Numbered from the stretch's first letter, positions 10,726 through 23,458 are shown. The stretch: DNA of 64,000 bases from Narthecium ossifragum (GCA_963920575.1 OY986969.1:5218001-5282000); one strand, 5' to 3'. Numbers and translations: made by a program. Notes: a model not told the origin generated them from the sequence alone.

Positions 10726-13700
10726 CTATGTTGAATAATTCAGCAATGAAGATTGCACTTGCAAACCAATCTTTCCCCCTTCTTTAACAAGTTTAGCAGC
10801 TGTCACCAGCCAATGCCCTGGGAAATCATGAGGTCCTCTGACCAACTCGGTCATGTCCACAAACTTCAAGAGCTTGCGTGATTGGACTGGAACGGGAGGA
10901 CCATCAGGATATATTCCAGAGTTCATCAGCGTAGGTTCATGCTTTGGAGGCGGAGGGCCATCCCGCTGTGTGAATGTCATGCTAAGGTTTGTGAGGAAGC
11001 TACCCTTGTTAGATGCAGCTGGTGTCTGATCCCATTGGGATTTTTGGATGGTGCAGTTCGGGAAGTGAGTGAAATGAAGGCGTAGGTGAAGCACCCTCTT
11101 TGGCCACCTTCCTTTTGTCACTAGCTGAGCACCTGTGACTACAAATGCTCCACCGGATACTTTGTCAAGCCATTCTGGCTTGTGCTCTACAGCAGCTGTG
11201 CAGACACGAGCATATCGCTTCCACTGAATTGGCTCGAAGTATCCTGAGTCCGGCTCTTCTGAACCATGCCACTGAGAGAATCCAGAATCAGAGGGATTTA
11301 GCATGCTGGGAAAGCTTGAAAGGTGCTGTACATGTATAGCCAAGCGGTTGCACTTCCTCCCCTCCAAGTATAATCGCAGACCTACTACTGGCTTCTGATC
11401 AGCGAACACCTATAATTACAGGACAAGACACCTTTAGTAATGAGGCACATACTCCTATAGGTAGGAAAGAGATATGGTTATATTATAGGGCTACCAAAAC
11501 ATAAAACTATTCCAATGTTCTCAACACGAGCATTAAAAGAGGACTTCCATGTACCTGACTAGTGTTAACATAAAGTTTAGGGCCCCAAAATGTGAACTGC
11601 ATAGCGGGGTAGGATGATTTTCTTCTTTGAGGTCCAAGAGCCAATTCATTGAAGAGTGGTGCCCATTGCCGAGGTACTTGGAACTCCAAGAAATAATGTA
11701 AATCTTCGAGATTGGGTTTATCTGAAAGAAAACACAAGTATCTTATGGACCTTCCGTACCAGGTGTTTATTTAACACTCCAGGCACAACCCACCGGTTGA
11801 ACATTAAAGAGCAAACTACAAGCTTCTATACTTAAAATAACAAGCATGATTGAACCGGAAAAGCCAACCTCCCGACATACCCTTGATCAAAGAAAGAATC
11901 ACAATGAAGAGGAAGAAAACCTACAAGTTTCTGAACAAAACTAGCCACACTTCATTTGAAAATTAGAATTGATGCGCATTACTTACATCGTAGATATAGA
12001 TTGATTGCATGACTAAGATAACCACTCCCTGGAATGCCAGTAAGAAGGGAAGTAATTGGTACAAACTTGAACAATATGGCGTCAGGGTTGTTAGGCACGG
12101 TTTGTAGCCATTTGGAATGACTAGTTGAGAACGCATCTCCTCCTCTTTTCGAACAAATAATAGTTAGGCCCTGTTAGGAGTAGAGATATGTATTTAGACT
12201 CAGAACCCACCACATGAAGCTAAAAGATGGTTTATGGATTTTACATCCTTGCTTGAAGTTTCTGAATAGCTTGATGTCTGAAAGCTGTTTGGTTGCAGGA
12301 TTTTGAAGAAGATCTCTGGGACCTGTCTCGAAGACCGATTAATTAAAGTTATTGTCACCCAATACGAGCTCTACAGATAACAGTAAGCAACTTATACCTT
12401 GTTTTTGCCTTCTCTAGTCTTACGATGCAGAGGAGAGAGGCTCTTTCCATCTGAAAATAAGAAATCTCCCAGGTCCTCCATATGTATCTTAAGAGCAGCA
12501 GAAGAAATAGGTGAAGAAGGAGACTGCCTAACACAAACTATATCCCGACCACCAACTGTCACTTCTACGATTATGTGTGTTCCATAGGCCTGTATGAATC
12601 TGTCAAGAAAGCAAAGTCGGTTTAGGCACCATCATGCAGATGCATGACTTAGATGTAAAAAAAGCCAAATTCATATAGGTCATTAACATATATCCACAGA
12701 AGAAAATGGTTTCTAAAATCTCAAATACTGAAGAAAAACTAAGGATCCTCCAACTTCAGGCAAGCATTCAGCAAACTAATCCCTTTCATGCATTTTGATT
12801 ATTGGTGATATTTAGACAAATCTGCACGCTATTGTGGAACTTGATTTGCTCAGCCCTAAAAATTAGCATCAATTTAGTACAACATCATCTGATATGTTTG
12901 AACTTCAGAGGGCAATACCGCACCTGAACCCCTCAATTATATCTGAAAGGGAAATCAACCTAACAATCAGGATTTGCTTCTCAAACTGTCTAAATGTACT
13001 CCTTATAAGTTACAGTGAGGTAAAGATTTCAATCCTTTAACAGCATCTTGCAAGCTTTAAGTTATTCAGAAGGAAGGGATGAAAGGAATGCAGCTTTTCA
13101 CCTAGATAGCAATAAAGGATCCCACTTGGATGGAACGGCCTTTTTGACTTCCTCCCGGAGAACTAATGCCGATGTTCTCAGATAGAGATTGTATAAGCAA
13201 ATGAAGTAACCATCAAACGCAAGATATTTGGTGTCCTTGAGATCATTGAACCAAGCTCCACTTAGTTCAAAAATAGCATTAAAATAACCTGAAGGAACTT
13301 TCCCTTGTACTGAAGATTTCTGATTTATTAATTCAGACATCTGCTCAAAAACAAAAGTGAGAAGAAAACATGAAAGATGTATTGAGGAAAAAGATCATAA
13401 TTATTAACCAAAGACCAAAGACATTAGAATATCAAATAAGACAATGAAATTTGAAGAGTAAAGCAACATCATAAATAGTTTGATAGGGAACTGTTGGCCT
13501 AAACCCAAAGTAATAGTTGCAATAAAAATGCTTCTACAGGGAAAAAAAAATGATCTCTTTTGGAAAGAGAGACACAAAAAGAGATTGATGAGGGGTTGAA
13601 TAGAAAATTTTTCCAGGTTGTTTAGCATTTATGGGCATCAAGCAGACCATGAGCTGACACAAATGTAGATCGTCTAAAGACGTCACACACTAACGACCAT

Positions 13701-15975
13701 AGTGCCGCTGACATGTGCCATGCCGTCCCTGGCCAACATGGCACACACCGAAAACACAAGCCTTGCCGACCGTGGATATGCCCTTCATGCTGATGGCATA
13801 GAGGAGGTGACAGGAGTGAGAGAAAATAGAGATAGTAGGCGAGACTGACAGTGAGTACAGAGGGAAGGAGAGCATTGAGAGGTAGGAGATCCTGAAGAAA
13901 AGGATCGGAAGGTCAAGGTAAAACTAGAGGGGGACTCCCGGCAAAGGAGGTGATGGGGTAGGGCTAGGGTTAAGATAGCCAGATAGGTGTAGGATTTCTC
14001 TTATAATACATGAACCTAGATGTTTGTGTAGAACAGCCACTTCTAAACCTGCACTAAATATATATTAAATCAAGGCTTTCAGATGAACTTTGAACAAAAT
14101 GGATCCAAAACGAGCTTAAAACTGTTTGTGATACCTTTAATGCTTCAAGCCAGAAAACTACTGCTACAGTAAACCTTGCATAACACTAGCACAACATATA
14201 CAGCTCAAGGCTTTCCTATGAGGCACATGAAAAAGAAAATAAAATCAAACCTCTTGAAGAATGTATACAAGTTAAAATCCAAACTCGGAGTTTAGATTCA
14301 GACAAATATTTTCCAAAAAGAATAAACTAAACATCAGACTGGAATGGTCTGCAGTCAGGTTCAATCTAGTGAATAGGCAGTCCACTTGATTTAAATTTTT
14401 TTTCTCTAAACTTCAAGAATATTCCTTTCTACCAAATTGCATGTCATTCACAGCATCTAACAGATACATTTTCTTCAATTAAAAGGATAGAAGCTGGCTT
14501 TTTATCTTTCTTTGGCTATCTACTCATAGAATGTGAACTTCTGCACAAAAGTATCAATATAAACCTTTTTCGATCTGAGGATTCATAGCTTCTCAAGTAA
14601 AACTCCTTAAATGGCCACAGAAAGTTTCCTGGAATATAATAGCTAAAAAAAAGTCTTAAAACTAGGTTACATTCTGCCTATAGCTTTTGGAAAATAATAC
14701 TCATAAACCTGTTACTTCACATGCAATCTCGAGCCAAATACTTCAGACCAAACCATCTAAACCAGACAATTTTACAACAGAACTGTATGGATTTTTTCCA
14801 GCCAGTTCTCAAACCCATCCTACTTCATCCACGATCTTCATACAAAATTGTTCTTCACTTGCAAAGTATTCCTTCCCATGGAACTATGACGAACTGCACC
14901 TGCATATGCAATCTTGAGCGGATTAGCTTTTGATCTTACCCAAGTGATTCACGAATTCCAAGAGGAAACCACAATCAGTCTTGATCCTCTCCAGACAGAG
15001 ATCCTTCTCCAATCTGGTATTCACGACATCAATATTAACTAAGAATTACAGCTTCATGTGTTGTGGTCATCCATGACCAACCACCTAAGCAAATGATTCC
15101 ACGAATTACCGGCACGATATGTATCAGTACGTGCCGGCATGTGCTGATTAGCACTGCAATCACTGCTCTAGAGCATCTTGGAATATTTAAATTCAAACTA
15201 CAATCATGACTAGCGTAACTAATCTCAAACAAATAATGTCATAGTGTCATCTTCTTCATCAAGTTCAAATCTTAGCTCCTATCTTTACGCCGACAACAAT
15301 GAGAAACTTATCAAGAACCTGAAGCCAAATCAGAAAGCCCGCTTATTACCCTTTTCAGGAAACCCAATCACCAATCCTTTCCTAGTGAGTTAACAGGTTT
15401 ATGTAACAAATTTTTTCCAGAACCAAAACAACCGGAAATTCCCCCGATTGAAATCATAAGATTAATATCCACTCATATTTTGCCAGCGAAAAGCGCTATT
15501 CTTTCAAAACATAGTCCAAACTGATAACCACTCCCTCAACTCTTCGTCGAAGACTAGTGTTTGCAGTTCAGATCATATAACATATCAAACAAGACCAACT
15601 GGAATACCAAAAAAATGGCACTTGCTCTCAGAAGCATATACCGATCGAAAAGACCAGATTTTTGAAAGAATACGAATGACGAAGGGGATCGGTAAGGCCG
15701 ACCTGGTTGAATTCGAGGACGTCGGAGCGGAACCGGATGTTGTCACCCTTGTCGCAGCCGATATCCCGGGGAACGTCACGGATAATTGGCCCGCCAGGGA
15801 CGGGGATGGGGAGGTCACGGGTATCGGTCTGGTCCAGCTCCACCAACCGGGCGCCGGGGTCCGGGTACCCTTTGGCAAACCTCACCCGGAAGTCGGACGC
15901 CAGGTCGAACCCCAAACCCAGAGCTCGCGCCGCCATCACCTCCACCCCCTCGCACTCCCCCTCCTCCACCGCCAT
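10726..15975 (-). CDS. MACPF domain-containing protein, At1g14780-like, seven exons
   Basis: Plant MACPF proteins (CAD1, NSL1 and two relatives in Arabidopsis) carry a membrane attack complex/perforin fold; CAD1 and NSL1 restrain salicylic-acid-linked cell death. Exons, in transcript order: 15975-15703, 13340-13102, 12599-12398, 12322-12245, 12170-11987, 11721-11555, 11409-10726. All introns have GT and AG ends and the phases agree, giving 1827 bases, 608 codons plus TAG, close to the usual 600 or so. Visible motifs: CDKG near residue 74, RFRSDVLEFNQ closing exon 1, GKVPSGYFNA in exon 2, the MACPF signature YGTHIIV at about 176-182, ICSKRGGDAF and PGSGYLSHAINLYLR in exon 5, KLYVNTSQV in exon 6, and GLRLYLEGRKCNRLAIH in exon 7. 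There is no signal peptide. ADFR-like and VTVGGRDIV-type strings point to the At1g14780 subfamily, whose role is unknown to me. Exon 1 is much more GC-rich than the others. No break is visible. Confidence 0.95.
13341..15702 (-). other. Intron 1 of the MACPF gene (2.36 kb)
   Basis: The donor is CAG|GTCGGC at 15703/15702 and the acceptor TTTGAGCAG just before 13340. It is by far the largest intron. It is AT-rich, with a GC-richer island at about 13690-13960. No coding motif is seen. A GCACGATATGTATCAGTACGTGC palindromic stretch lies near 15112-15135. Intron 2 (12600-13101) is also over 300 bases and holds nothing I recognise. Confidence 0.85.
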
Positions 15976-15988
15976 CGCCGACGAGTCT

Positions 15989-16063
15989 CTAGCAGCAATC
16001 CCTCCGCGCTGGGTGGTGATGGGACGGTCTTCTTCTTGGTGTTGGGATGGTGGCTACGGCCAT
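15989..16063 (-). promoter_or_regulatory. Upstream ORF in the MACPF leader (24 codons)
   Basis: On the minus strand an ATGG at 16063 opens a 24-codon frame ending with TAG at 15991-15989, 13 bases before the main ATG at 15975. If transcription starts upstream of 16063, this small frame would be met first by scanning ribosomes and could reduce translation of the main frame. The transcription start is unknown, so its presence in the mRNA is inference. Confidence 0.45.
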
Positions 16064-19000
16064 GGGAGGCTTGAGGGAGTCGGGGTTTAGCCTATGAGGA
16101 GTGATGGGGGAAGAGAACACTAATAAGGAGGAGAGATACTTTGACCAACTACCGATCCACCATTATTAGGTGGGCGGAACATGCCTTTCTCACCATGTTT
16201 TTTTGTGTTTAATTAATTTCTAAGAAAAAAAATGATGAAATGGGCAAACGGGGAAAACAAGGAACAATTTGTGTGAATAAAAAGTTTTATTAAATAATAA
16301 AAAATGAGTTTTTATTTATGAATTTTAGAAGTAAGGAAAAATATTACGTCAGCAAAAATATTTTAGTCTTCCCTTTCTTTCTTTCCTTTTTTTTCTCTTT
16401 TTTTTTTTTCTTTTCCTGTTGAGTGGTTTTTTAAGTTTATAAAGATATACTAATATATAATGGTTTGATACTCATATATATTATATATAAGTCCTAGACT
16501 AGATGTGGGCATGTACCCTGACACGGTCTACGTCGTCCACGTAATTATGGCCTGTAAGGTTGATGTCCATCCTCCCATAATTATACTGGGATAATTCTTC
16601 ACCTTTTGGATTGAACACCCTAAGATCAAACTTATTCTCTCTCGGCCTCTTATAAGTTATTGGTGGCCCTCATCTATACTAATCATCATCTCTCTATTAA
16701 TTATTCGATAACCATCACTTTTCATATGATTTCATCTTGATATCCCAGCTTAACTAAAAGTGATCCCAAGGTACAGATAGAGCGGCAAAAGGCAACCGGG
16801 AGATGTTGAGAAATGCACGAAATCAATGCGGAGCGAGCGCAGCCTCGTCGAACACGCGTTTTGGTTATCCACCCTTCGAGTTTACGCGTTTCAGTTAGCT
16901 CACTGACTGAAACTAATATATAAACTTTTTGTGATATTGTCAGAAGTTTAATCTATATATATATAAGGATCATTAGTTTTGTAAATTGCTCCTTGGAAAA
17001 TCCAGTTTTGCAAGATTGCTCCTCCTTCAGGACCGGAAACAAGCAACTGCTGGGCCAATAAATTAAGACAAATCTCGTCTTTATTCCCTTTTCTTATTAA
17101 TTCTACGACCAATCTATGGAGAAAAAGAGAATCCTCACATGTGAGTTATTTTTCTATTGAGAACTTTAATTTATAAGAGTTTGGCTTTATTTTTAGATCG
17201 CATCGATCTATTGGTTTGGTAGTCTAAAAATTGTGCCGAAATCGGCGCGAAGTTGGTGTAACTAACACGAGGCAGAAGCACAGCAGCATACGATATTTTA
17301 CAAGAGCTGTTGTAGGTTAATTCATTCAAATTGAGTTTAGCACATGCTTGATTATTATTATTAGTCAATTGGATTCGATCAACTATGGATTTTTTTTTTT
17401 TTTTTGTTGCATTTACCCAGATCCAAGCTTGATTCTGTATAAAATTTGAATTTAGATCAAGCTTGAATTGGAAAACTCAGTTCAATTTTGAGACGAAACA
17501 AAGTTGGGCAGAATGGGCTGGTACTCGCTCAGTAGGAAATTTTGAGGTTAGAGGGGGCTTAGATGCAAAAGTAAGACCATCCTCCTCTATTGACGAACGG
17601 GATAGCGACGTCTTTGAAACCTCCTCCTCTGCGCACCCATTTGCTGACTGAGGCTTCTGTGGGGGCCCACAGACAGGGTCCAACGGGGTCAACGGGGCAA
17701 CATCAACATCAACATGCACACGGTGGGCCCCACCTTAAAATCCTTGACGGCTTTCACAGGCAAGCTGGTGGTGGTGTTGTCAAATTGTCAATCGTGTGAG
17801 ATAGGAACAGGAATAGGGACTCCATGTTTGGATCTATCCGGTGAACGCGCGGATCCCGTAGCGTTTGGTTTTCGTGTGAATTCTGGAAATTGGAATCCGT
17901 TCAAGGACGGATTTTAATTTCAGCGTCAATTCGAGCGGACGTCGAGGAAGGTATCCGCGGACGCCCACAAATATCTCCCCGCGGATCCCACGATATCCGT
18001 GATCTCGCGGTATCCAAACACATCCCGTCCTCTTGGGACCTTTCCAAATCTACGTTTAGAAAGTGTAAGTTCTAAGTTCATATGTTCCGATCGACCAAAA
18101 CTTTGGTGGCTATCGAGTGATTTTACTTTGTGAGAACAGACATATACCATCGACGTCTCCGTCAATTTGCCATTTTACTTAATATCATCAATATCATATC
18201 AGTCTCTAAAATCTAACAAAACTTCTCACCTCACCGGTCGCTCAAATTCTGACAATATCATATCTTGAACATCACTGTCCGATTAAGAAACTTGGTCATG
18301 ATTAAAATCCAACAATAGGGTGCAATCGTGGCAGACTTGATCAAGTCTGACATATCAAATCAAGCTTGGCTTGAATCTAATTTTGACTTCTGAGCCGAGC
18401 TCGAGCCTTAACGAGCCTCTTAACATTTATTGTACTTATCGATCAGTCTATTTAAACAAGTCTTAATATGTTCTAAATTCAAATCAAGCTTAAAATTCAC
18501 CGTAATTTAAATTTTATTTGTTAAATTTGAATTCAAAGAGATTGTTCATCGATTCCAGTGTCAAACACATATATAGAGTATGTCCAAAATATGAATTTTG
18601 GCATAGAAATGAAAGTAAATAAGGACATATAAATAAAGTAACAAGAGTCATCAAGCTTAGCTTGGTCAAACTTGTTTCTGTTCAAATTCGATTTAAAATT
18701 CATTTCGAGCCAAATAAGAGTGATCAAACTCGGCTCATTCAAATTCGAGGTGAGCTGAATAGAGCCTATTATTTAGCGGAGCTCGGAGCTCGATCGAGCT
18801 ATTCATTTATTTTGATGGCTCTATCCAACCATAGAATAAAATATAACTAAAATACCCCTTGGACTTCTTTTTGACTCTAGGTGTTACATGGGGCTAGTTA
18901 AGTATTTCATCATTTGTATTAACGGCTATGTCAAATAATACGCCGAGGATATGTCCTAAAAGCTGACCGAATACTAAAATTTGAAGTCATGTATGATTTG

Positions 19001-19744
19001 AGGGGCCACACTACCTAATAAAGTATCACGATTATGACTCGTGATGAGTAGCTTATTCGAGTCCATTTGTCGACTAGAAGACGAAAAATACCAAGTCAAT
19101 GGAAAACTGGAGTCGTGCAGAGTGTGCGTCCTCGATCACTTGACTTTTGGATCAACTTAATTACTAACTTCCAACCAAAAAATATATATATGCTAGACGT
19201 GACAGACACTTCGGAGTAATTAATTAGAGACATGCATATTGAATATTGAATTTCTTGTTTAATCTTCAAGATTGACTGAGCTCCGGAGAGTACAAGAATG
19301 GATAATAAAAATCATGCAAGCATGATATTTATGACTTATAGGACGTATCGAAAGCTGGGAAAAGAGGAGGAGAACCAATCTCCTTTAGCTTGTATGACAT
19401 GACAGTTTGGGTGTCCTGTGAAGGATCCGGATTCAAAGGTTGGTACCCTCTCTCACCCTCGGTCGGTACTCTCCCCCTGCCGTGCTTAACTATTAAAAAA
19501 AGAAAAGAAAAAAAAAGAAAGATGGAGAAGAAGCTTTAGCTTAAACATTTTTTTTTCGAGTCCATTTATTGAAATTTGTCAGACATATATGAATGATGTC
19601 TCCGTCAATCTACTGCTATAATTCAAAATCAAAGCATTGGAGTACAAGTATTGAATTTCTTCTTCATCTCAATAATGTTCATATGGGTACGTCCACATAT
19701 GAACAATATTAATGTCCATCTCAATCCTCTTCTTTAATTAAATA
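16064..19744. other. Intergenic sequence upstream of the MACPF gene
   Basis: No gene supported. The promoter of the minus-strand MACPF gene should lie in the first few hundred bases; I cannot point to a clear TATA box. The region has AT-rich parts (16200-16500), a poly-T stretch at about 17390, a GC-rich patch with GGGCCC near 17663, a CGAGCTC-rich patch at 18340-18800, and two copies of a GTCTCCGTCAAT string (18159 and 19600). Short frames at 17463-17799 show no domain. Confidence 0.5.
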
Positions 19745-20027
19745 TTAGGGGGCGTTTGATTGCTTGCATCAGCTGATACAACTGTTTATGTGTTGTTTGT
19801 GTCTGGTTGCTTATATCAACTGATATAGTATTAGCTCATTTTCTGTTTGGTTGAAATGTATTGTATCAGCTGATGAAGGTGAAGGTGCAGGTGATCGAGC
19901 ATTGGCGGAGGCACCACGACGTGAAGAAGGACGCTGTCGGGGGGGGGGGGGGGACTGAAGGCCTGGGAAGAAGGGATCTGGGCTTCCTCGCCGGTTCTGG
20001 TTGGCAGGAAGAAGGACAGAGGAAGGG

Positions 20028-20500
20028 ATCTGGGCTTCCTCGCCGGATCTGGCCTCCGACGGAGAGGGAAGGGAGAGAGAGGAAGGAGAGCTCGGCGACG
20101 GGGAAAGGGGTGGTGATCTTCTCGCCGGATTTGGCCTCCGACGGAGAGGGAAGGGAGAGAGACGAAGGAGAGCTCGGCGACGGGGGGCGACGAGGGGCGA
20201 CGGAGAAAGGGGTGGAGATCTTCTCGTCGGATCTAGCCTCCGACGGAGAGGGAAGGGAGAGAGAGGAAGGAGAGAGAGGCAACGGGGGGTGACGGGCAAA
20301 GGGGTGGAGATCTTCTCACCGGATCTGGCCTCCGACGGAGAGGGAAGGGAGAGAGAGGAAGGAGAGGTCGGCGACGGGGGGCGACGGGGAAAGGGGTGGA
20401 GATCTTCTCGCCGGATCTGGCCTCCGACAGAGAGGGAAGGGAGAGTGAGGAAGGAGAGCTCGGCGACGGGAAAAGGGGGGGCGGCCTTCTCGCCAGATCT
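20028..20500. repeat. GC-rich minisatellite, six units of about 88-102 bp
   Basis: Each unit carries GATCTTCTCGCCGGATCTGG (or a variant), then CCTCCGACGGAGAGGGAAGG, then an AGGAAGGAGAGCTCGG-type segment. Units begin near 20028, 20116, 20218, 20310, 20401 and 20490. Length differences come from extra GGGGCGAC-type insertions. Long frames on both strands through it (for example 19811-20740 minus) are repeat-derived and lack any domain. Confidence 0.85.
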
Positions 20501-20841
20501 GGTCTCCCAGGGAGAGGGAAGGGAAAGAGAGGAAGGAGAGCTCGGTGACGGAGGGCGACGGGGTGCGACGGGGAAAGGAGAGAGAGGCGACGGGGAAAGG
20601 GGGGAAGGAGAGAGAGGCGACGGGGAAAGGGAGGGAGGGGAGGGAGAGAAGGGTGGTGCGAATTGATGATGCTGCATCAGTAGAAACAACCATTTTGGCT
20701 GCATCAGCTGATGCAGCATCTGAGTCTCTTTTTGCATCAACTAATACATGCATTAGCTGATGCATTTGACCAATCAAACACTGGTTTGGACCAAAATGCT
20801 GCATCAACTGATGCATGTATCAGCTGATACATGCAACCAAA

Positions 20842-22479
20842 TGATGTGCTGTCGCAGGCACTCAAAAATAAAACCAATACTCCTTAAGATAAATGTAGTA
20901 GTGCGAGTATGAGTCCATCCCACGAAGAGTGTTTAGCCTAGTTTTGTGCTTAGTGAACAAAGATGGGAGGGTTTTAAACGTGAGGAAAAACAATAAAGAA
21001 ATAATCTAAAGCGAAGAATTGAATTAAATCAAGAGAACAAACCTTGATCTGAGTCAACATCCACCATCGGAATCCAACAACTGATCATAGATGCAAGTAT
21101 CAATCAATTCATACCATGAATATTCACCGTTCGAATTAAATTCGAATCTCTCCTCGATCATAGTTAATTAGAAGCAAGCTATCTAATCAACCCTAACTAC
21201 TAAACAACCTAAGACACGCGCTGTAGATTTAATCTAGTAGCAGCGTTAAGAATAGAGAGATCGATGAAGCTAAACAACACAAGCACAAGCGGTTGCATTT
21301 AATCTAGTCAAATATTCTTCCTAAGACCTAACAATCTCTGAAACACAGTAGATTATTAAACCCTAGTTGCTTCGCAGATTAGGGGGATCAAACAATTCCG
21401 GATTTGATATCAAACCTAGCAGTAGATCACCATGAATAATAAACTAGTAGGCATCCTAGCAATTAGACAAGGTAATCATGAAGATTTAATCTCAGAAGAA
21501 CATTCAATACTCATGTATAAACTGAACAATAAAAATAAATTAGATCTCACAGTTTCATTGATTCCGAGGTTTCAATCTCCTCGACCAAGGATCAAGATTT
21601 AGCCACGCAGGGCCATTGAGAACAATCCTCCAAAAGATTCCATAAAGCAAGAGAAAACCTAGAAAAAAATATAAAAGAGTAGAAAGGGCAGCCAAAAGTG
21701 TCTCAAGATCCCCCTTTGATAACCCTAAGTATCCTATTTATAGCCCCAAAGTCTCTCCATCCACGGATTAGATCTAAACCGTTGATTTTCTTCACTGGGA
21801 AAGTCCAATCGATCGGACTTTAGGTGTCGGATCGATCGGTTGCGTAAAAATCCTCCGTCTCTGGCTATTCCCGAGTCCGATCGATCGACTTTAGGTGTTG
21901 GATCGATCGGGCAGTATGATAGATAGATGGATCGATCGAACTGTGTTCCTCTAGAAAGCATACGTTATGTCAGGCTTTAATTCCCAAGTCCGATCGATCG
22001 GACATTAGGTGTCGGATCGATCGGACTCAGTAGGATGGATGGAGGGATCGATCGGACTGTATATAGCTGAAAAGTATACGCTCTATCAGGATTCTTCATA
22101 GTCGGATCGATCGGACTCTAGGTGTCGGATCGATCGGACTTTTCAGCATATTTACTGTTCTGCCATCCAGACTGCGCCATCGGTACTAAAATTGCCGTAA
22201 CTTCCTCTAGGAAACTCGGAATCACGAACCGTAAAATTCTCCAGAAACTAGACTTCAAGAGCTTTCCAACCATATATGGCACATCATCTGGTTCTTCATG
22301 AGAAGGTACAGATTAATCTTTAAAGTTGATCCATGCACTCTTTTCAGCTTCTTTTTAACTTAAGGACTTCAATTGCATCCTAAATCAAAGTATAAGAATA
22401 ATGAGTGTATTTAGGAACTAAATAAACACATGAGACTAAGTATTAAGTGATAAAAATATAACATTATGCATCATCATCA
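20842..22479 (-). mobile_element. Solo LTR (1638 bp) with CCAAA target duplication
   Basis: The unit starts TGATG and ends CATCA and is flanked by CCAAA at 20837-20841 and 22480-22484. No internal coding region is present. The TATA-like box CTATAAATAGG reads on the minus strand near 21745, so U3 is to the right. U3 holds ten ATCGAT palindromes between 21808 and 22134, eight of them in four pairs with a TTTAGGTGT-type linker. A block at 22154-22290 is also found in the solo LTR at 31316-33788, so the two belong to one family. Confidence 0.85.
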
Positions 22480-22762
22480 CCAAACAACCACTTAATGTAT
22501 GGAGACGTACTAATGACTTATTCTAGCCCACGTCTCAGACACGAAGCTTTAGCGTAGACATTTTGAGCCCATTGGTAATTTTACTTCTTATACTAGAGCA
22601 AACATATATGACTGATTTTTTTGTCAATTTTTTTTTCCATTAGTTAAGCCCGAAGTTGAGTTGTCTCCGTCAATCTCTTTTTTCATTAGCAATGACTCGG
22701 GTGCTCCCAAAAGGTAGAGGACTGAATCCATCGTTATTTTTAATATGATTGCTATTTGTCAC

Positions 22763-23312
22763 TGTTAGGATTAGGGCAATAGAGAACTCCCTAATAAGTC
22801 CAACGAAGTTGGTTGATCGATAGATGATTGAGGTAAACAAAAGAACAAAATGAAGAAGAGAAGAAACAGAGTAGATAAGAGAACAATGACACACATATTT
22901 TTACGTGGAGAAACCCTTTCAAATGGAGAGTTAAAAAACCACAGGAGGAGGAGAGCAATCCACTATAAAGAGATCAAAGTTACGAAAACATACACCACTC
23001 TCTGTGTTCTTTCCCAACCTTTTGAGAAGCAGAGACATAAAGCTTATCTCTCACCAAGATGATGAACAATACAATAAATCTAAGAACCCATGATCCACTG
23101 AGCTTTAATAGACAACTACGAGCCTGTTAAGACCATAGCGGATGCTATTGTAACAAGTTTACGAGCTCGCTAAGTACTGTTGCATACAGTAAACGGTCAT
23201 CCATCATGAACGTCCGCGGTCTTCAAAACTCTGCTTAATTTGCTGAAACTGCTCTCGATCTATTCTCTAAAAAATAACTATGCAGGGAATGATTTTGAGA
23301 CATAAGTCAACA
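22763..23312 (-). repeat. Copia 3' LTR
   Basis: 550 bases, starting TGTTAGG and ending TCAACA on the plus strand. It aligns with the other LTR throughout, with scattered substitutions and small indels (559 bases there). Confidence 0.92.
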
Positions 23313-23458
23313 AATCTCCACTTTGGTTCAAAATCCTCTAATTGCAGCATAATAGTGGCATCTAAACAGAAAACACACTCTCTCTCCTCCAAAATGCCCC
23401 AAAGGGCAATTCAAGTGCTTCGAACACCAATCAAGTCCAAGCAATGCTTGAACTTGAC

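Larger units (their letters stand above)
19748..22491. mobile_element. Harbinger/Tourist-like DNA element, split by a solo LTR
   Basis: The left end reads TTA then GGGGGCGTTTGATTGC; the right end reads GCAACCAAACAACCAC then TTA. Taken as reverse complement the right end is GTGGTTGTTTGGTTGC, an imperfect 16-bp terminal repeat flanked by a TTA duplication, the signature of PIF/Harbinger MITEs. Just inside both ends are repeated CATCAGCTGATAC-type palindromes. The core is a GC-rich minisatellite. A solo LTR (20842-22479) sits within the right terminal repeat. No transposase is encoded, so it is non-autonomous. The superfamily call rests on ends and target size only. Confidence 0.65.

Noticed and set aside
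15622..16090. Plus-strand frames opposite MACPF exon 1
   Set aside because: They are antisense shadows of the GC-rich first exon.
19811..20740. 309-residue minus-strand frame rich in Pro and Ser
   Set aside because: It follows the 88-102 bp GC-rich minisatellite; other frames there are equally open and no domain is visible.
21808..22134. CRISPR-like regular repeats
   Set aside because: Repeats are short palindromes with linkers of similar sequence inside a plant LTR; there are no 28-37 bp repeats with unique spacers and no cas genes.
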